Source of the DNA: Patescibacteria group bacterium
GTDB taxonomy: Bacteria > Patescibacteriota > Minisyncoccia > Phycocordibacterales > PALSA-1337
Reading direction: 5' to 3'
DNA length: 7,073 bases
Assembly: GCA_004298345.1 (NCBI GenBank)
Contig: SCTV01000018.1
Location: forward strand, 1-7,073
In this document: positions 1-6,092 of the stretch, piece by piece
Numbering within the stretch: position 1 is the first letter of the stretch
Layout: every line of letters begins with the position of its first letter
The notes under the pieces: generated by a model
What the model was told of the DNA's origin: nothing
Database searches by the model: none
What the model saw: the letters and a program-made list of their open reading frames with translations, nothing else
Program-made: the position numbers and the translations under genes

Positions 1-536
1 GGAAGAAAGTTGACTATGTTAAAGAGATAGAAAAACAAACTGGTTTAAATGTTATCACTGCTTCCGAAAAAGACATGAAGAAAAAGCTCGATGAGCTTAA
101 AACTAAATACGAAGGTGATAACAAGGAGCGTCTTACTGATACTCTCTGGAAATATTGCCGTAAAAATATCTCTGGTCCAGCCTTCCTAATAAATCATCCT
201 CTGCTGGTGGCCCCACTTGCAAAGTCGGTATTGGGTACACAGGTTGCACAAATGTTTCAGCCACTGATTGCCGGAAGTGAAGTGGGAAGAGGGTATTCTG
301 AGCTGAATGATCCGATTGATCAAAAAGAGCGTTTTGATGCACAGAGAAAATTAATCGAGTCTGGTGACACTGAGGCGATGATGCCAGACGACGAGTTTGT
401 GGAGATGCTTGAACATGGCATGCCACCGACTTGTGGCTTTGGTTTTGGAGAGCGCCTTTTTGCAATCCTTGCCGATAAACCACTCCGTGAGACACAGGCA
501 TTTCCTTTGATGAAACCAAAGGAGGATAAAAAATAA
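1..536 (+). CDS. lysS: Lysyl-tRNA synthetase, class II, C-terminal part (5' end outside window)
   Basis: The enzyme charges tRNA-Lys with lysine in the cytoplasm. The reading frame is open from the left edge (first full codon at 3), so the ATG at 75 is internal and the gene is truncated by the window; 177 residues are visible. Diagnostic of LysRS is the core beginning SELNDPIDQ with RF and Q following (about 297-350), then an acidic stretch, GMPPT (417-431) and motif 3 GFGFGER (435-455) ending in FPLMKP. In E. coli LysRS the motif 3 segment reads GLGIGIDR; here it is one residue shorter and has Glu-Arg instead of Asp-Arg, while the ATP-binding Arg is kept. AspRS and AsnRS, the close relatives, lack the ELNDP/DQ/RF pattern. 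The gene ends with TAA and a strong hairpin terminator follows at once, so it is not cotranscribed with the division cluster. The family call is secure; the exact clade is inferred. Confidence 0.93.
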   Translation, partial: KKVDYVKEIEKQTGLNVITASEKDMKKKLDELKTKYEGDNKERLTDTLWKYCRKNISGPAFLINHPLLVAPLAKSVLGTQVAQMFQPLIAGSEVGRGYSELNDPIDQKERFDAQRKLIESGDTEAMMPDDEFVEMLEHGMPPTCGFGFGERLFAILADKPLRETQAFPLMKPKEDKK

Positions 537-543
537 ACCGAAT

Positions 544-591
544 ATACAAAATACCCCGCAAAATCTGTTGATTTTGCGGGGTATTTTGTAT
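544..591 (+). terminator. Rho-independent terminator of lysS
   Basis: A perfect 22-bp inverted repeat (544-565 with 570-591) closes a TGTT tetraloop. Its GC core is CCCCGC/GCGGGG, and the outer arm supplies an A-rich left side and a T-rich right side (TATTTTGTAT). It starts 7 bp after the lysS stop codon. The symmetry means it could stop transcription from either side, but only lysS reads into it here. Confidence 0.9.
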
Positions 592-760
592 GCCCTGGTT
601 AAGCCATTTTAACGGCTCTCTACTATCTTGTAACACGTCTTGCTAGACCTTGTCACATTCGCTCTACTGAGCTCAGTACTCCCGCCACCAGTATGGCTCC
701 TGTATCTTCGTCGTCTCCACTCCTCGAGCCGTTGGAATACATGGGGTTGTGATCCGTAAT
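592..760 (+). other. Gene-free stretch with a long-range stem
   Basis: No convincing gene is seen. The segment is pyrimidine-rich and less AT-rich than the promoter region after it. Positions 606-618 (core AACGGCTC) can pair with 726-738 (core GAGCCGTT): 8 perfect pairs plus five outer pairs, two of them G-U if the + strand is the RNA. The enclosed part holds a 14-bp palindrome at 665-678 (TACTGAG/CTCAGTA) and a small hairpin, GTCT/AGAC. Read on the minus strand, the palindrome resembles a tRNA D-arm (GCTCAGTAGAGC), but no anticodon or T-arm follows. It could be a structured RNA, decayed sequence, or chance pairing. Confidence 0.35.
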
Positions 761-765
761 TGAAA

Positions 766-774
766 TGTGGATAA
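766..774 (-). promoter_or_regulatory. Perfect DnaA box
   Basis: The + strand reads TGTGGATAA, so the minus strand is TTATCCACA, the high-affinity DnaA consensus. It lies just upstream of the predicted mraZ promoter and about 20 bp before the first MraZ-type repeat. Only one perfect copy is seen here and there is no dnaA gene or box cluster, so it is more likely a DnaA-responsive operator (or chance) than an origin. Confidence 0.5.
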
Positions 775-779
775 CTTAT

Positions 780-808
780 TTGTGTTGTGGGATGAAGTGT
801 TATAAAAT
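780..808 (+). promoter_or_regulatory. Probable promoter of the mraZ cluster
   Basis: The best sigma-70-like arrangement is TTGTGT (780-785), 17 bp, then TAAAAT (803-808) within a TATAAAATAT run. The -35 match is weak. The placement is supported by the DnaA box just upstream, the TGGGA repeats that overlap the spacer and the predicted start (about 815), and the lysS terminator that insulates it from upstream transcription. A leader of about 100 nt to the small ORF, or 260 nt to mraZ, would result. Confidence 0.4.
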
Positions 809-833
809 ATAGGATAAGTGGGATGAAGTGGGA
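787..833 (+). promoter_or_regulatory. MraZ operator: TGGGA direct repeats
   Basis: A 13-bp direct repeat, GTGGGATGAAGTG, occurs at 787-799 and 818-830, exactly 31 bp (about three helical turns) apart. Within it TGGGA occurs at 788-792, 819-823 and 829-833; the last two are separated by 5 bp, and the first is followed after 5 bp by the degenerate TGTTA. MraZ of E. coli is known to bind TGGGN repeats with 5-bp spacers in its own promoter, so this is the expected autoregulatory operator. The repeats overlap the predicted -35/-10 spacer and the start site, which suits repression. Confidence 0.72.
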
Positions 834-862
834 CTAAAACATTTTAAGGTAAAAATGTTCGT

Positions 863-896
863 CCAAGTAATTTTTTTATTGAAAAATTACTTTAGG
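863..896 (+). other. AT-rich hairpin in the mraZ leader
   Basis: AAGTAATTTTT (865-875) pairs perfectly with AAAAATTACTT (882-892) around a 6-nt loop; CC (863-864) and GG (895-896) can add two more pairs across a TA bulge. No T-tract follows, so it does not look like a terminator. It lies between the predicted promoter and the first ORF and could affect leader stability; its function is unknown. Confidence 0.45.
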
Positions 897-918
897 AAAT
901 AATAAAACACAAAAAACC

Positions 919-1065
919 ATGAAAATCACAAGAATTGTTTCGAAGACGATGGTGGCAGGTAGGGAACAGAAAATTGTTTTTTACAAAATGAAAGGAGTAA
1001 AAGTTCGAGAGCTTGTTTTGGTAAAGAAACCTTCTCCATCTAACTTTTTGAATCCTAAGTCTTAA
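919..1065 (+). CDS. Possible 48-residue basic protein upstream of mraZ
   Basis: An ATG ORF of 48 codons ends in TAA, 10 bp before the mraZ start, a gap similar to those between mraZ, rsmH and ftsL. The product begins MKITRIVSK and ends NPKS; it is rich in Lys, Arg and Val, has no Cys, no membrane segment and no motif I recognise. The start lacks a nearby Shine-Dalgarno sequence, like every other start here. The frame reads cleanly through a region that otherwise would be an oddly long leader. It may be a real small protein, a leader peptide, or chance; a TTG or GTG alternative start was not favoured. No function is proposed. Confidence 0.42.
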   Translation: MKITRIVSKTMVAGREQKIVFYKMKGVKVRELVLVKKPSPSNFLNPKS

Positions 1066-1075
1066 ATCTACTCAT

Positions 1076-1510
1076 ATGCTTATCGGCGAATATACACACA
1101 CCATAGATGATAAGAACAGACTTTCACTTCCGGTGAAGTTTCGCCAAGAGATGGGTAAAAAAATTGTGGTTACTCCAGGTCTCGATGGTTGTTTGTGGAT
1201 ATTTACGATGGAGCAGTGGAAAGGAATTTCTAGCAAGCTTGGCGAGTCGTCGCTTTTGAGTGCCAACAACAGAAGTTTCAACAGATATATGTTGGGAGGT
1301 GCGGTGGAGGTGGACGTGGATACAATCGGGCGAATTTTGGTTCCAGATTTTCTAAAAGAGCGAGCAAACTTAAAAACAAAAGTGGTGCTCATCGGTGTGC
1401 AGAGTCGAGTGGAAATTTGGAACGAGAAGTCGTGGATTGAATACAAAAAGGTCGTCGAAAAACAGGCTGATAGTCTCGCAGAAAAGCTTGGCCAGGTCGG
1501 CATACTGTAA
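1076..1510 (+). CDS. mraZ: Transcriptional regulator MraZ
   Basis: MraZ is a DNA-binding protein of the dcw cluster that forms ring-shaped oligomers and controls its own operon. The 144-residue product starts MLIGEYTHTIDDKNRLSLP and has the two SpoVT/AbrB-like halves of the family: the first signature at residues 11-19 (DDKNRLSLP, with Asn where DxKGR is usual) and the second at about 82-88 (D82, G85, R86, then ILVP). Length is normal for MraZ. The ATG at 1076 gives the conserved N-terminus without additions; no Shine-Dalgarno motif precedes it. rsmH begins 4 bp after the stop, so the two are cotranscribed. The TGGGA repeats upstream are the natural target of this protein, implying autoregulation of the cluster. 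Confidence 0.95.
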   Translation: MLIGEYTHTIDDKNRLSLPVKFRQEMGKKIVVTPGLDGCLWIFTMEQWKGISSKLGESSLLSANNRSFNRYMLGGAVEVDVDTIGRILVPDFLKERANLKTKVVLIGVQSRVEIWNEKSWIEYKKVVEKQADSLAEKLGQVGIL

Positions 1511-1514
1511 TCTC

Positions 1515-2402
1515 ATGATCCACAAAAGTGTTCTTTTACAAGAAGTGCTTACGGATCTCGCTTTTGAAAAAGGTAATGTCTTTGTCGATGGTACGGTCAA
1601 TGGTGGGGGACACAGTAGTGCGGTGGTTGAGCTTTTTGGCAAGGATGTGCAGATTGTCGGTATTGATCTCGACACCGATGCTCTTGCAAAGGCTAAAGAT
1701 CGACTCGCGCAGGGGAATGTAACTTTGGTCAATGATAGTTTCCGAAATATCGATGTTGTTCTCGACACCATTGGATACAAACAAGCAGACAAGATCCTTC
1801 TCGATCTCGGTCTTTCCTCAAATCAATTCGAAGAATCGGGTAGAGGTTTTACTTTTCAAAAAGATGAGCCACTCTCGATGTCATTTAAAAAAGAAGGAGG
1901 TGTCAAAGGTTTTACTGCATACGATATCGTCAACACCTGGGACGAAGAAAATATTGCTGACGTGATTTATGGATACGGTGAGGAGAGATACTCAAGAAGG
2001 ATTGCAAAAGCGATAGTAGAAGCGAGAGAAACAGCCCCTATCAAAACTACCTTCGAGCTCGTGGAAATCATCATGAGTGCCGTGCCAAATAGCTACCAGC
2101 ACCGAAAGATTCATCCGGCGACAAAGACTTTTCAAGCATTGCGTATCGCGGTCAATGATGAGCTGGGAAGTTTGCGGGACGGCTTGAGCAAAGGTTTTGA
2201 GCGTCTTCGGCCCGCAGGGAGGTTCTCCGTCATCTCTTTCCACAGTACTGAGGATAGGATAGTCAAAAACTTTTTTAAAGATCGGGTGGTAGAGAAAAAA
2301 GCACTTTTAGTACATAAGAAACCAATCATTGCCGGAGAACAAGAATTGACAGAAAATCCTCGAGCACGAAGCGCCAAATTACGAACTCTTCAAAAAATAT
2401 AA
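1515..2402 (+). CDS. rsmH: 16S rRNA (cytosine(1402)-N(4))-methyltransferase RsmH
   Basis: RsmH (MraW) uses S-adenosylmethionine to N4-methylate C1402 of 16S rRNA in the ribosomal P site. The frame is open upstream into mraZ, but the ATG at 1515 gives the expected N-terminus MIHKSVLLQEVL and a 295-residue protein, close to family length. Visible motifs are the SAM loop DGTVNGGGHS (residues 25-34), the acidic GIDLDTDA (49-56), LDLGLSS (from about D97), the signature KIHPATKTFQALRIAVNDEL, SFHSTEDRIV (about 241-250; usually SFHSLEDRIV) and the C-terminal NPRARSAKLR. It starts 4 bp after mraZ and ends 6 bp before the FtsL-like gene. The start is not preceded by a Shine-Dalgarno motif, so translational coupling to mraZ is likely. 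Confidence 0.96.
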   Translation: MIHKSVLLQEVLTDLAFEKGNVFVDGTVNGGGHSSAVVELFGKDVQIVGIDLDTDALAKAKDRLAQGNVTLVNDSFRNIDVVLDTIGYKQADKILLDLGLSSNQFEESGRGFTFQKDEPLSMSFKKEGGVKGFTAYDIVNTWDEENIADVIYGYGEERYSRRIAKAIVEARETAPIKTTFELVEIIMSAVPNSYQHRKIHPATKTFQALRIAVNDELGSLRDGLSKGFERLRPAGRFSVISFHSTEDRIVKNFFKDRVVEKKALLVHKKPIIAGEQELTENPRARSAKLRTLQKI

Positions 2403-2408
2403 AATCAT

Positions 2409-2741
2409 ATGACTGAACAAATCAAAAACCAAATACAAAATGTTTCAAGACTCGAACAAAAGATATTTTTTGGGCTGATCGCTATTCTCTTTATTTTGTT
2501 TAGTATCTACGGATTTTTGTTAAAAACTACGGTACATAATATCGTGCTTCGAGAAAATTTTGGAAAAGAACGAGCCACGTTGGTCTCTCATGTTGCAGAT
2601 CTGAACGCCAACTATATTGCGCTCAAAAACTCTATCACTTTGGAAGTAGCATATAGCCGTGGATTCAAGCCAGCTTCAGAGCCTCACTTTATCTCAAAGC
2701 AGAATACTGCAAAAACTTTGTCATTTAATAATGCGATTTAA
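2409..2741 (+). CDS. ftsL: FtsL-like division protein
   Basis: This 110-residue product has the architecture of FtsL: a short polar cytoplasmic N-terminus (about 1-18), one membrane segment (about 19-38, FFGLIAILFILFSIYGFLL) and an extracytoplasmic part that begins with a likely short coiled coil (about 45-75) and ends in GFKPASEPHFIS, which resembles the C-terminal pattern of FtsL/DivIC proteins. FtsL links FtsB and FtsQ and activates the FtsWI peptidoglycan synthase. Sequence conservation in this family is poor, so the call rests mainly on topology and on position between rsmH and ftsI, where ftsL normally lies. It starts 6 bp after rsmH without a Shine-Dalgarno motif. DivIC/FtsB-like is the alternative name. 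Confidence 0.72.
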   Translation: MTEQIKNQIQNVSRLEQKIFFGLIAILFILFSIYGFLLKTTVHNIVLRENFGKERATLVSHVADLNANYIALKNSITLEVAYSRGFKPASEPHFISKQNTAKTLSFNNAI

Positions 2742-2745
2742 TCAC

Positions 2746-2933
2746 AGAGTCTGTCTAGAATCTAATGCCTAAGTCACACCTTCAAATTTCGAGCGAAAAT
2801 CAGACAATTCGAGGAAGCATATCGAGATACGCTGACAAGAAGTGGGTGATTTGCAGTCGAAATTTGGAGGTGTGGGCAGGCAAGCAATTTGTCATTACAA
2901 AAATAATATGCGGTTAGATTCTAGACAGACTCT
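2746..2933 (+). repeat. Large nested inverted repeat spanning the ftsL-ftsI gap and the ftsI start
   Basis: The arms 2746-2765 and 2914-2933 are perfect 20-bp complements (core CTGTCTAGAATCTAA). Inside them 2766-2770 pairs with 2878-2882 (TGCCT/AGGCA), 2775-2792 with 2857-2874 (18 pairs, one of them G-T), then 2793-2794 and 2797-2802 with 2847-2854 across small bulges, and a terminal hairpin 2816-2833 (AGCATAT/ATACGCT, one mismatch, CGAG loop). That is well over 50 pairs in 188 bp. The ftsI ATG (2908-2910) lies in a 31-nt one-sided bulge (2883-2913), and codons 3-9 of ftsI form the right outer arm. It may be a cis-regulatory RNA, a MITE-like insertion or an inverted duplication; no target-site duplication directly abuts the arms. 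Confidence 0.85.
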
Positions 2934-4638
2934 TAACAGAATTCGCTTTTTGTTAAGCGTTATCTTTTTGGTAGCGTGTGTGCTTGTGGGAAAATTGTAT
3001 TTTGTACAGATTGTGCGTGGTGATCAGTATAGTGAGCGAGCAGATAGACAGTACGCTCGACCAAATCAAAACACTTTTGACCGTGGTAATATTTATTTTG
3101 AAGCAAAAGATGGTGGACGAGTCAGTGTGGCTAGTGTAAAAGAAGGTTTTACTCTGGTTATCAATCCAAAGCTGCTTGTTGACGCAGAAAAAGCCTACAC
3201 AGCACTCAAGCCGATTGTACCCACACTTGAGCGAGAATCTTTCTTGCAAAAATCTTTGAAAAAAGATGACCCATACGAAGAGATCATGAAGCGGGTGTCA
3301 AAGGAAAGTGGTACAAAAATCAGTGAACTAGCTATCCCGGGTGTGCAGGTTTACAAAGAGCGTTGGCGTGTGTATCCGGCACAAAAGCTTGCTTCACATA
3401 CAGTTGGTTTTATTGGTTATCGTGCCAATGATGAGACTCTCGCTGGTCGCTATGGACTTGAACGTTCATATGAAGGCGTACTCACACGTAACACAAATGA
3501 TCTGTACGTAAACTTTTTTGCGGAAATTTTTTCAAATATAAAAAAGTCTATTTCAACTGAGACACCACTCGAGGGCGACATTGTTGCTACCATCGAACCA
3601 ACAGTTCAAAATGCATTCGAGGGTATTATTCAAAAAATGCACACGAAATGGAACTCTGAGCTGTCGGGGGGCATTATTATTGATCCAAAAACAGGTGAAA
3701 TCTACGCACTTGCAGTATATCCCACATTTGACCCAAATGCTCTCCAAAATGAAAAAAACAGTGATGTTTTTACCAATCCACTGGTAGAAAGTGTGTACGA
3801 AATGGGTTCGATTATTAAACCTATCACTATGTCTATTGGTCTGGACACCGGCAGAGTTACTGCTACCACGACCTACAACGACGAGGGCTTTCTCATCTTT
3901 AATAATAAAAAAATATCCAATTATGATCTCAAGGGTCGTGGGCCGAAAACATCTATGCAAGAGGTGCTCAACCAGTCTCTAAACACTGGTGCAGCCTTTG
4001 TGATGGGGCAGGTGGGCAAGGACTCTTTTTCTCGTTATATGCTTGATTTTGGTCTCGGTGAGTCTACTGGCATTGATTTGCCAAATGAAGCAAAGGACCT
4101 GGTACAAAATCTCAAAAGTACTCGTGATATAGAACATGCAACCGCTGCGTATGGACAGGGTATTGCCATGACCCCGATCGCCACGGTGCGAGCTCTTTCT
4201 GCTCTAGGTAACGGAGGTTTTTTGATCAGTCCACATATTGTCAAAGAGATACATTATTCAGTCGGCATTTCAAAAAAGATCGAGCCGACTCTCGGTAAAT
4301 CGGTAATTAAAAAGGAAACATCCACAGAAATTACTCGGATGCTCGTACAGGCTTTTGATACAGGACTTTTGGGTGGTGCCATGAAGATGGATAGATACAG
4401 TATTGCCGCAAAGACCGGTACTGCACAGATTGCTAATCCTCAGGGAGGGGGGTATTATGATGATCGGAACCTGCATTCATTTTTTGGCTATTTTCCAGCC
4501 TATAATCCTCGGTTCTTGGTGTTCCTCTATACGGTATATCCCAAAGGGGCAAAATTTGCCTCTGAGACCCTTGTTCAGCCGTTTATGGATACTACCAAGT
4601 TTTTGATTACGTATTACGAGATTCCGCCAGATAGATAA
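2908..4638 (+). CDS. ftsI: Penicillin-binding protein, class B (FtsI/PBP2-type transpeptidase)
   Basis: This is a membrane-anchored D,D-transpeptidase that cross-links septal peptidoglycan and works with FtsW and the FtsQLB complex. With the ATG at 2908 it has 576 residues: a basic N-terminus, a membrane segment at about 12-34 (FLLSVIFLVACVLVGKLYFV), a dimerisation domain with FDRGNIYF, and a transpeptidase domain with all three active-site motifs: SIIK (S301 nucleophile, K304), SLN (357-359) and KTG (502-504). The frame stays open upstream to a GTG at 2842, but those 22 extra residues come from the inverted repeat and look unlike a PBP N-terminus, so 2908 is preferred. There is no Shine-Dalgarno motif; the start codon sits in a bulge of the large stem. 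The next gene, murF, follows after 33 bp. The neighbours favour FtsI over an elongation PBP2. Confidence 0.93.
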   Translation: MRLDSRQTLNRIRFLLSVIFLVACVLVGKLYFVQIVRGDQYSERADRQYARPNQNTFDRGNIYFEAKDGGRVSVASVKEGFTLVINPKLLVDAEKAYTALKPIVPTLERESFLQKSLKKDDPYEEIMKRVSKESGTKISELAIPGVQVYKERWRVYPAQKLASHTVGFIGYRANDETLAGRYGLERSYEGVLTRNTNDLYVNFFAEIFSNIKKSISTETPLEGDIVATIEPTVQNAFEGIIQKMHTKWNSELSGGIIIDPKTGEIYALAVYPTFDPNALQNEKNSDVFTNPLVESVYEMGSIIKPITMSIGLDTGRVTATTTYNDEGFLIFNNKKISNYDLKGRGPKTSMQEVLNQSLNTGAAFVMGQVGKDSFSRYMLDFGLGESTGIDLPNEAKDLVQNLKSTRDIEHATAAYGQGIAMTPIATVRALSALGNGGFLISPHIVKEIHYSVGISKKIEPTLGKSVIKKETSTEITRMLVQAFDTGLLGGAMKMDRYSIAAKTGTAQIANPQGGGYYDDRNLHSFFGYFPAYNPRFLVFLYTVYPKGAKFASETLVQPFMDTTKFLITYYEIPPDR

Positions 4639-4671
4639 CACAGGTATTCTTACTTTCTCATCTTTATCCTT

Positions 4672-5973
4672 ATGAAAAATCTGTTTAAAAAAATAATTGT
4701 TTTTAAAATTACCCTACTCGCGAAAGTGGTGCTTGCAAAATACAAGCCAAAAATTGTCGCCGTTACTGGTAGTGTGGGCAAAACATCCACCAAGGATGCC
4801 ATCTACACGGTTTTATCTTCTGAGTTTTTTGTGCGCAAAAGTGAAAAAAGTTTTAATAGTGATATTGGGGTACCATTGACCATTCTCGGCTGTCACAATG
4901 GCTGGAGCAATCCTTTTTTATGGGCTAGAAATATTCTTCGAGGTGTTGAGCTCGTGCTTTTTAAAAATACGTATCCGCAATGGCTGGTGCTCGAGGTGGG
5001 GGCGGATTATCCTGGAGATATAAAAAATATTACCAAGTGGCTCTTTCCTGATGTGGTAGTGGTGACGCGTTTTGGTGAAGTGCCGGTGCATGTGGAGAAT
5101 TTCAAATCTCGTGCCGAGCTGATTGCTGAAAAAGGATATCTCGTCCACGCGCTGAAAAAGGAAGGTGCGTTGATTTTGAATCATGACGATCACGACACGA
5201 TGAAATTTAAGGAAAAAGCGAAAGCCAAATGCCTCACGTTTGGTATGAATATCGGTGCTGACGTTGTCTCTTCAAATGTTTCAGTAGTGTATGATAAAAA
5301 TGATGAAAAAGAGTTTCCAAAAGGACTTAATTTTAAAATAAATGTGCATGGCAACTGTCTGCCGGTCATCCTCGATCACGTGTTGGGGGAACAGCATATT
5401 TTGCCGGTGTTAGCGGGGGTGGCTGTCGGTATTTCGCAACAAATGAATCTTGTAAAGATTACCGAGGCTCTGGATACACACATTCCTCCACGAGGGAGAA
5501 TGAATTTGATTTCGGGGATTAAAAACACGGTACTTATTGACGATACCTACAACGCTTCTCCGGTGGCGACTTCTCAGGCTCTGGAAACACTCAAAAATCT
5601 CCATATATCTGGGCGAAAGATGGTGGTGTTGGGAGATATGCTCGAGCTCGGCAAATTTTCTGCCGAAGAACATAAAAAAGTGGGTGTCCAAGCGGTTTCT
5701 TTTGCAGATATTTTTGTGCCGGTTGGGTTACGAATGCAGGGGGCCAAAGAGGGTGCGCTCAGTGCAGGAATGGATCCACAGAAAATTTTTGAGTTTGAGG
5801 ATTCAGAATGCGCCGGACAATTTTTGCAACAGCAGATACAGTCTGGAGATGTTGTTTTGATCAAGGGCTCTCAGGGCATGCGTATGGAGCGTGCGGTATT
5901 GGAAGTCATGGCACATCCTGAGCAGAGAGAAGCACTTTTGGTGAGGCAGGAGCCCGAATGGCAAAAGCGTTAA
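4672..5973 (+). CDS. murF: MurF-type UDP-MurNAc-tripeptide:D-Ala-D-Ala ligase, lacking the N-terminal domain
   Basis: Mur ligases of this kind add D-Ala-D-Ala to UDP-MurNAc-tripeptide with ATP in the cytoplasm. The 433-residue product carries the P-loop TGSVGKTS (residues 32-39, K37), NSDIGVPLTIL, LEVGADYPGDI, the EKG motif with K154 (probably the carbamylated Lys), DDTYNASP in the C-terminal half, VLGDMLELG and KGSQGMRMER. The last four are more MurF-like than MurC, D or E. In E. coli MurF the P-loop is near residue 110; here it is at 33, so the UDP-binding domain is missing and is replaced by a basic, hydrophobic stretch (about 4-24) that may touch the membrane. The start is 33 bp after ftsI, without a Shine-Dalgarno motif. 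The ending, with LVRQEPEW, leaves no further dcw gene on this strand. The fold is sure; the exact substrate is inferred. Confidence 0.9.
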   Translation: MKNLFKKIIVFKITLLAKVVLAKYKPKIVAVTGSVGKTSTKDAIYTVLSSEFFVRKSEKSFNSDIGVPLTILGCHNGWSNPFLWARNILRGVELVLFKNTYPQWLVLEVGADYPGDIKNITKWLFPDVVVVTRFGEVPVHVENFKSRAELIAEKGYLVHALKKEGALILNHDDHDTMKFKEKAKAKCLTFGMNIGADVVSSNVSVVYDKNDEKEFPKGLNFKINVHGNCLPVILDHVLGEQHILPVLAGVAVGISQQMNLVKITEALDTHIPPRGRMNLISGIKNTVLIDDTYNASPVATSQALETLKNLHISGRKMVVLGDMLELGKFSAEEHKKVGVQAVSFADIFVPVGLRMQGAKEGALSAGMDPQKIFEFEDSECAGQFLQQQIQSGDVVLIKGSQGMRMERAVLEVMAHPEQREALLVRQEPEWQKR

Positions 5974-5989
5974 TTTTTTTGCCGACGAT

Positions 5990-6092
5990 TCTACTGGGAG
6001 ATTCGACCGCTACTCGGTCAGTACCCTCGATGGAGATTTTTATCATTCGATTACGAAATCAAAAATCTACTCATCGAGGCTTCGACTCCCGG
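5990..6092. other. Structured intergenic segment after murF, possible ncRNA or decayed tRNA copy
   Basis: The 175-bp gap between murF and tRNA-Glu has no gene. In this part 5994-6000 (CTGGGAG) can pair with 6086-6092 (CTCCCGG), closing two hairpins: 6005-6019 (GACCG/CGGTC, 5-nt loop) and 6025-6079 (CCTCGATG/CATCGAGG, then AGATTTTT/AAAAATCT, then TTCG/CGAA around ATTA). The left flank 5992-6008 resembles the complement of the tRNA-Glu T-arm and acceptor at 6153-6170 with two small indels. This could be a structured RNA, a transcription barrier between convergent genes, or a decayed tRNA fragment. Confidence 0.45.

Noticed and set aside
665..700. tRNA D-arm-like sequence (GCTCAGTAGAGC) on the minus strand
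   Set aside because: The D-loop would be only 4 nt, and no matching anticodon stem, T-arm or acceptor pair follows, so it is not a tRNA gene.
602..752. Open frame of about 49 codons on the + strand upstream of the DnaA box
   Set aside because: It has no credible start codon, a Ser/Thr/Pro-rich low-information product and no neighbour logic; chance or decayed sequence is more likely.
760..833. Replication origin at the DnaA box
   Set aside because: There is one perfect box only, and no box cluster, dnaA or dnaN nearby; the repeats are better explained as MraZ sites.
1395..1514. N-terminal extension of rsmH inside mraZ
   Set aside because: The conserved RsmH N-terminus begins at the ATG at 1515; the upstream frame is only the alternative frame of mraZ.
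2842..2907. GTG start extending ftsI by 22 residues
   Set aside because: The extra residues are encoded by the inverted repeat and do not resemble the short basic N-terminus of class B penicillin-binding proteins.
2742..2907. mraW-type RNA motif or riboswitch of a known class
   Set aside because: The known mraW RNA motif lies upstream of rsmH in actinobacteria; position and structure here differ, and no known aptamer core was recognised.
5960..5983. Hairpin GGCAAAA/TTTTGCC at the murF stop as a terminator
   Set aside because: The T-run is part of the stem and no T-tract follows, so it does not fit a rho-independent terminator.
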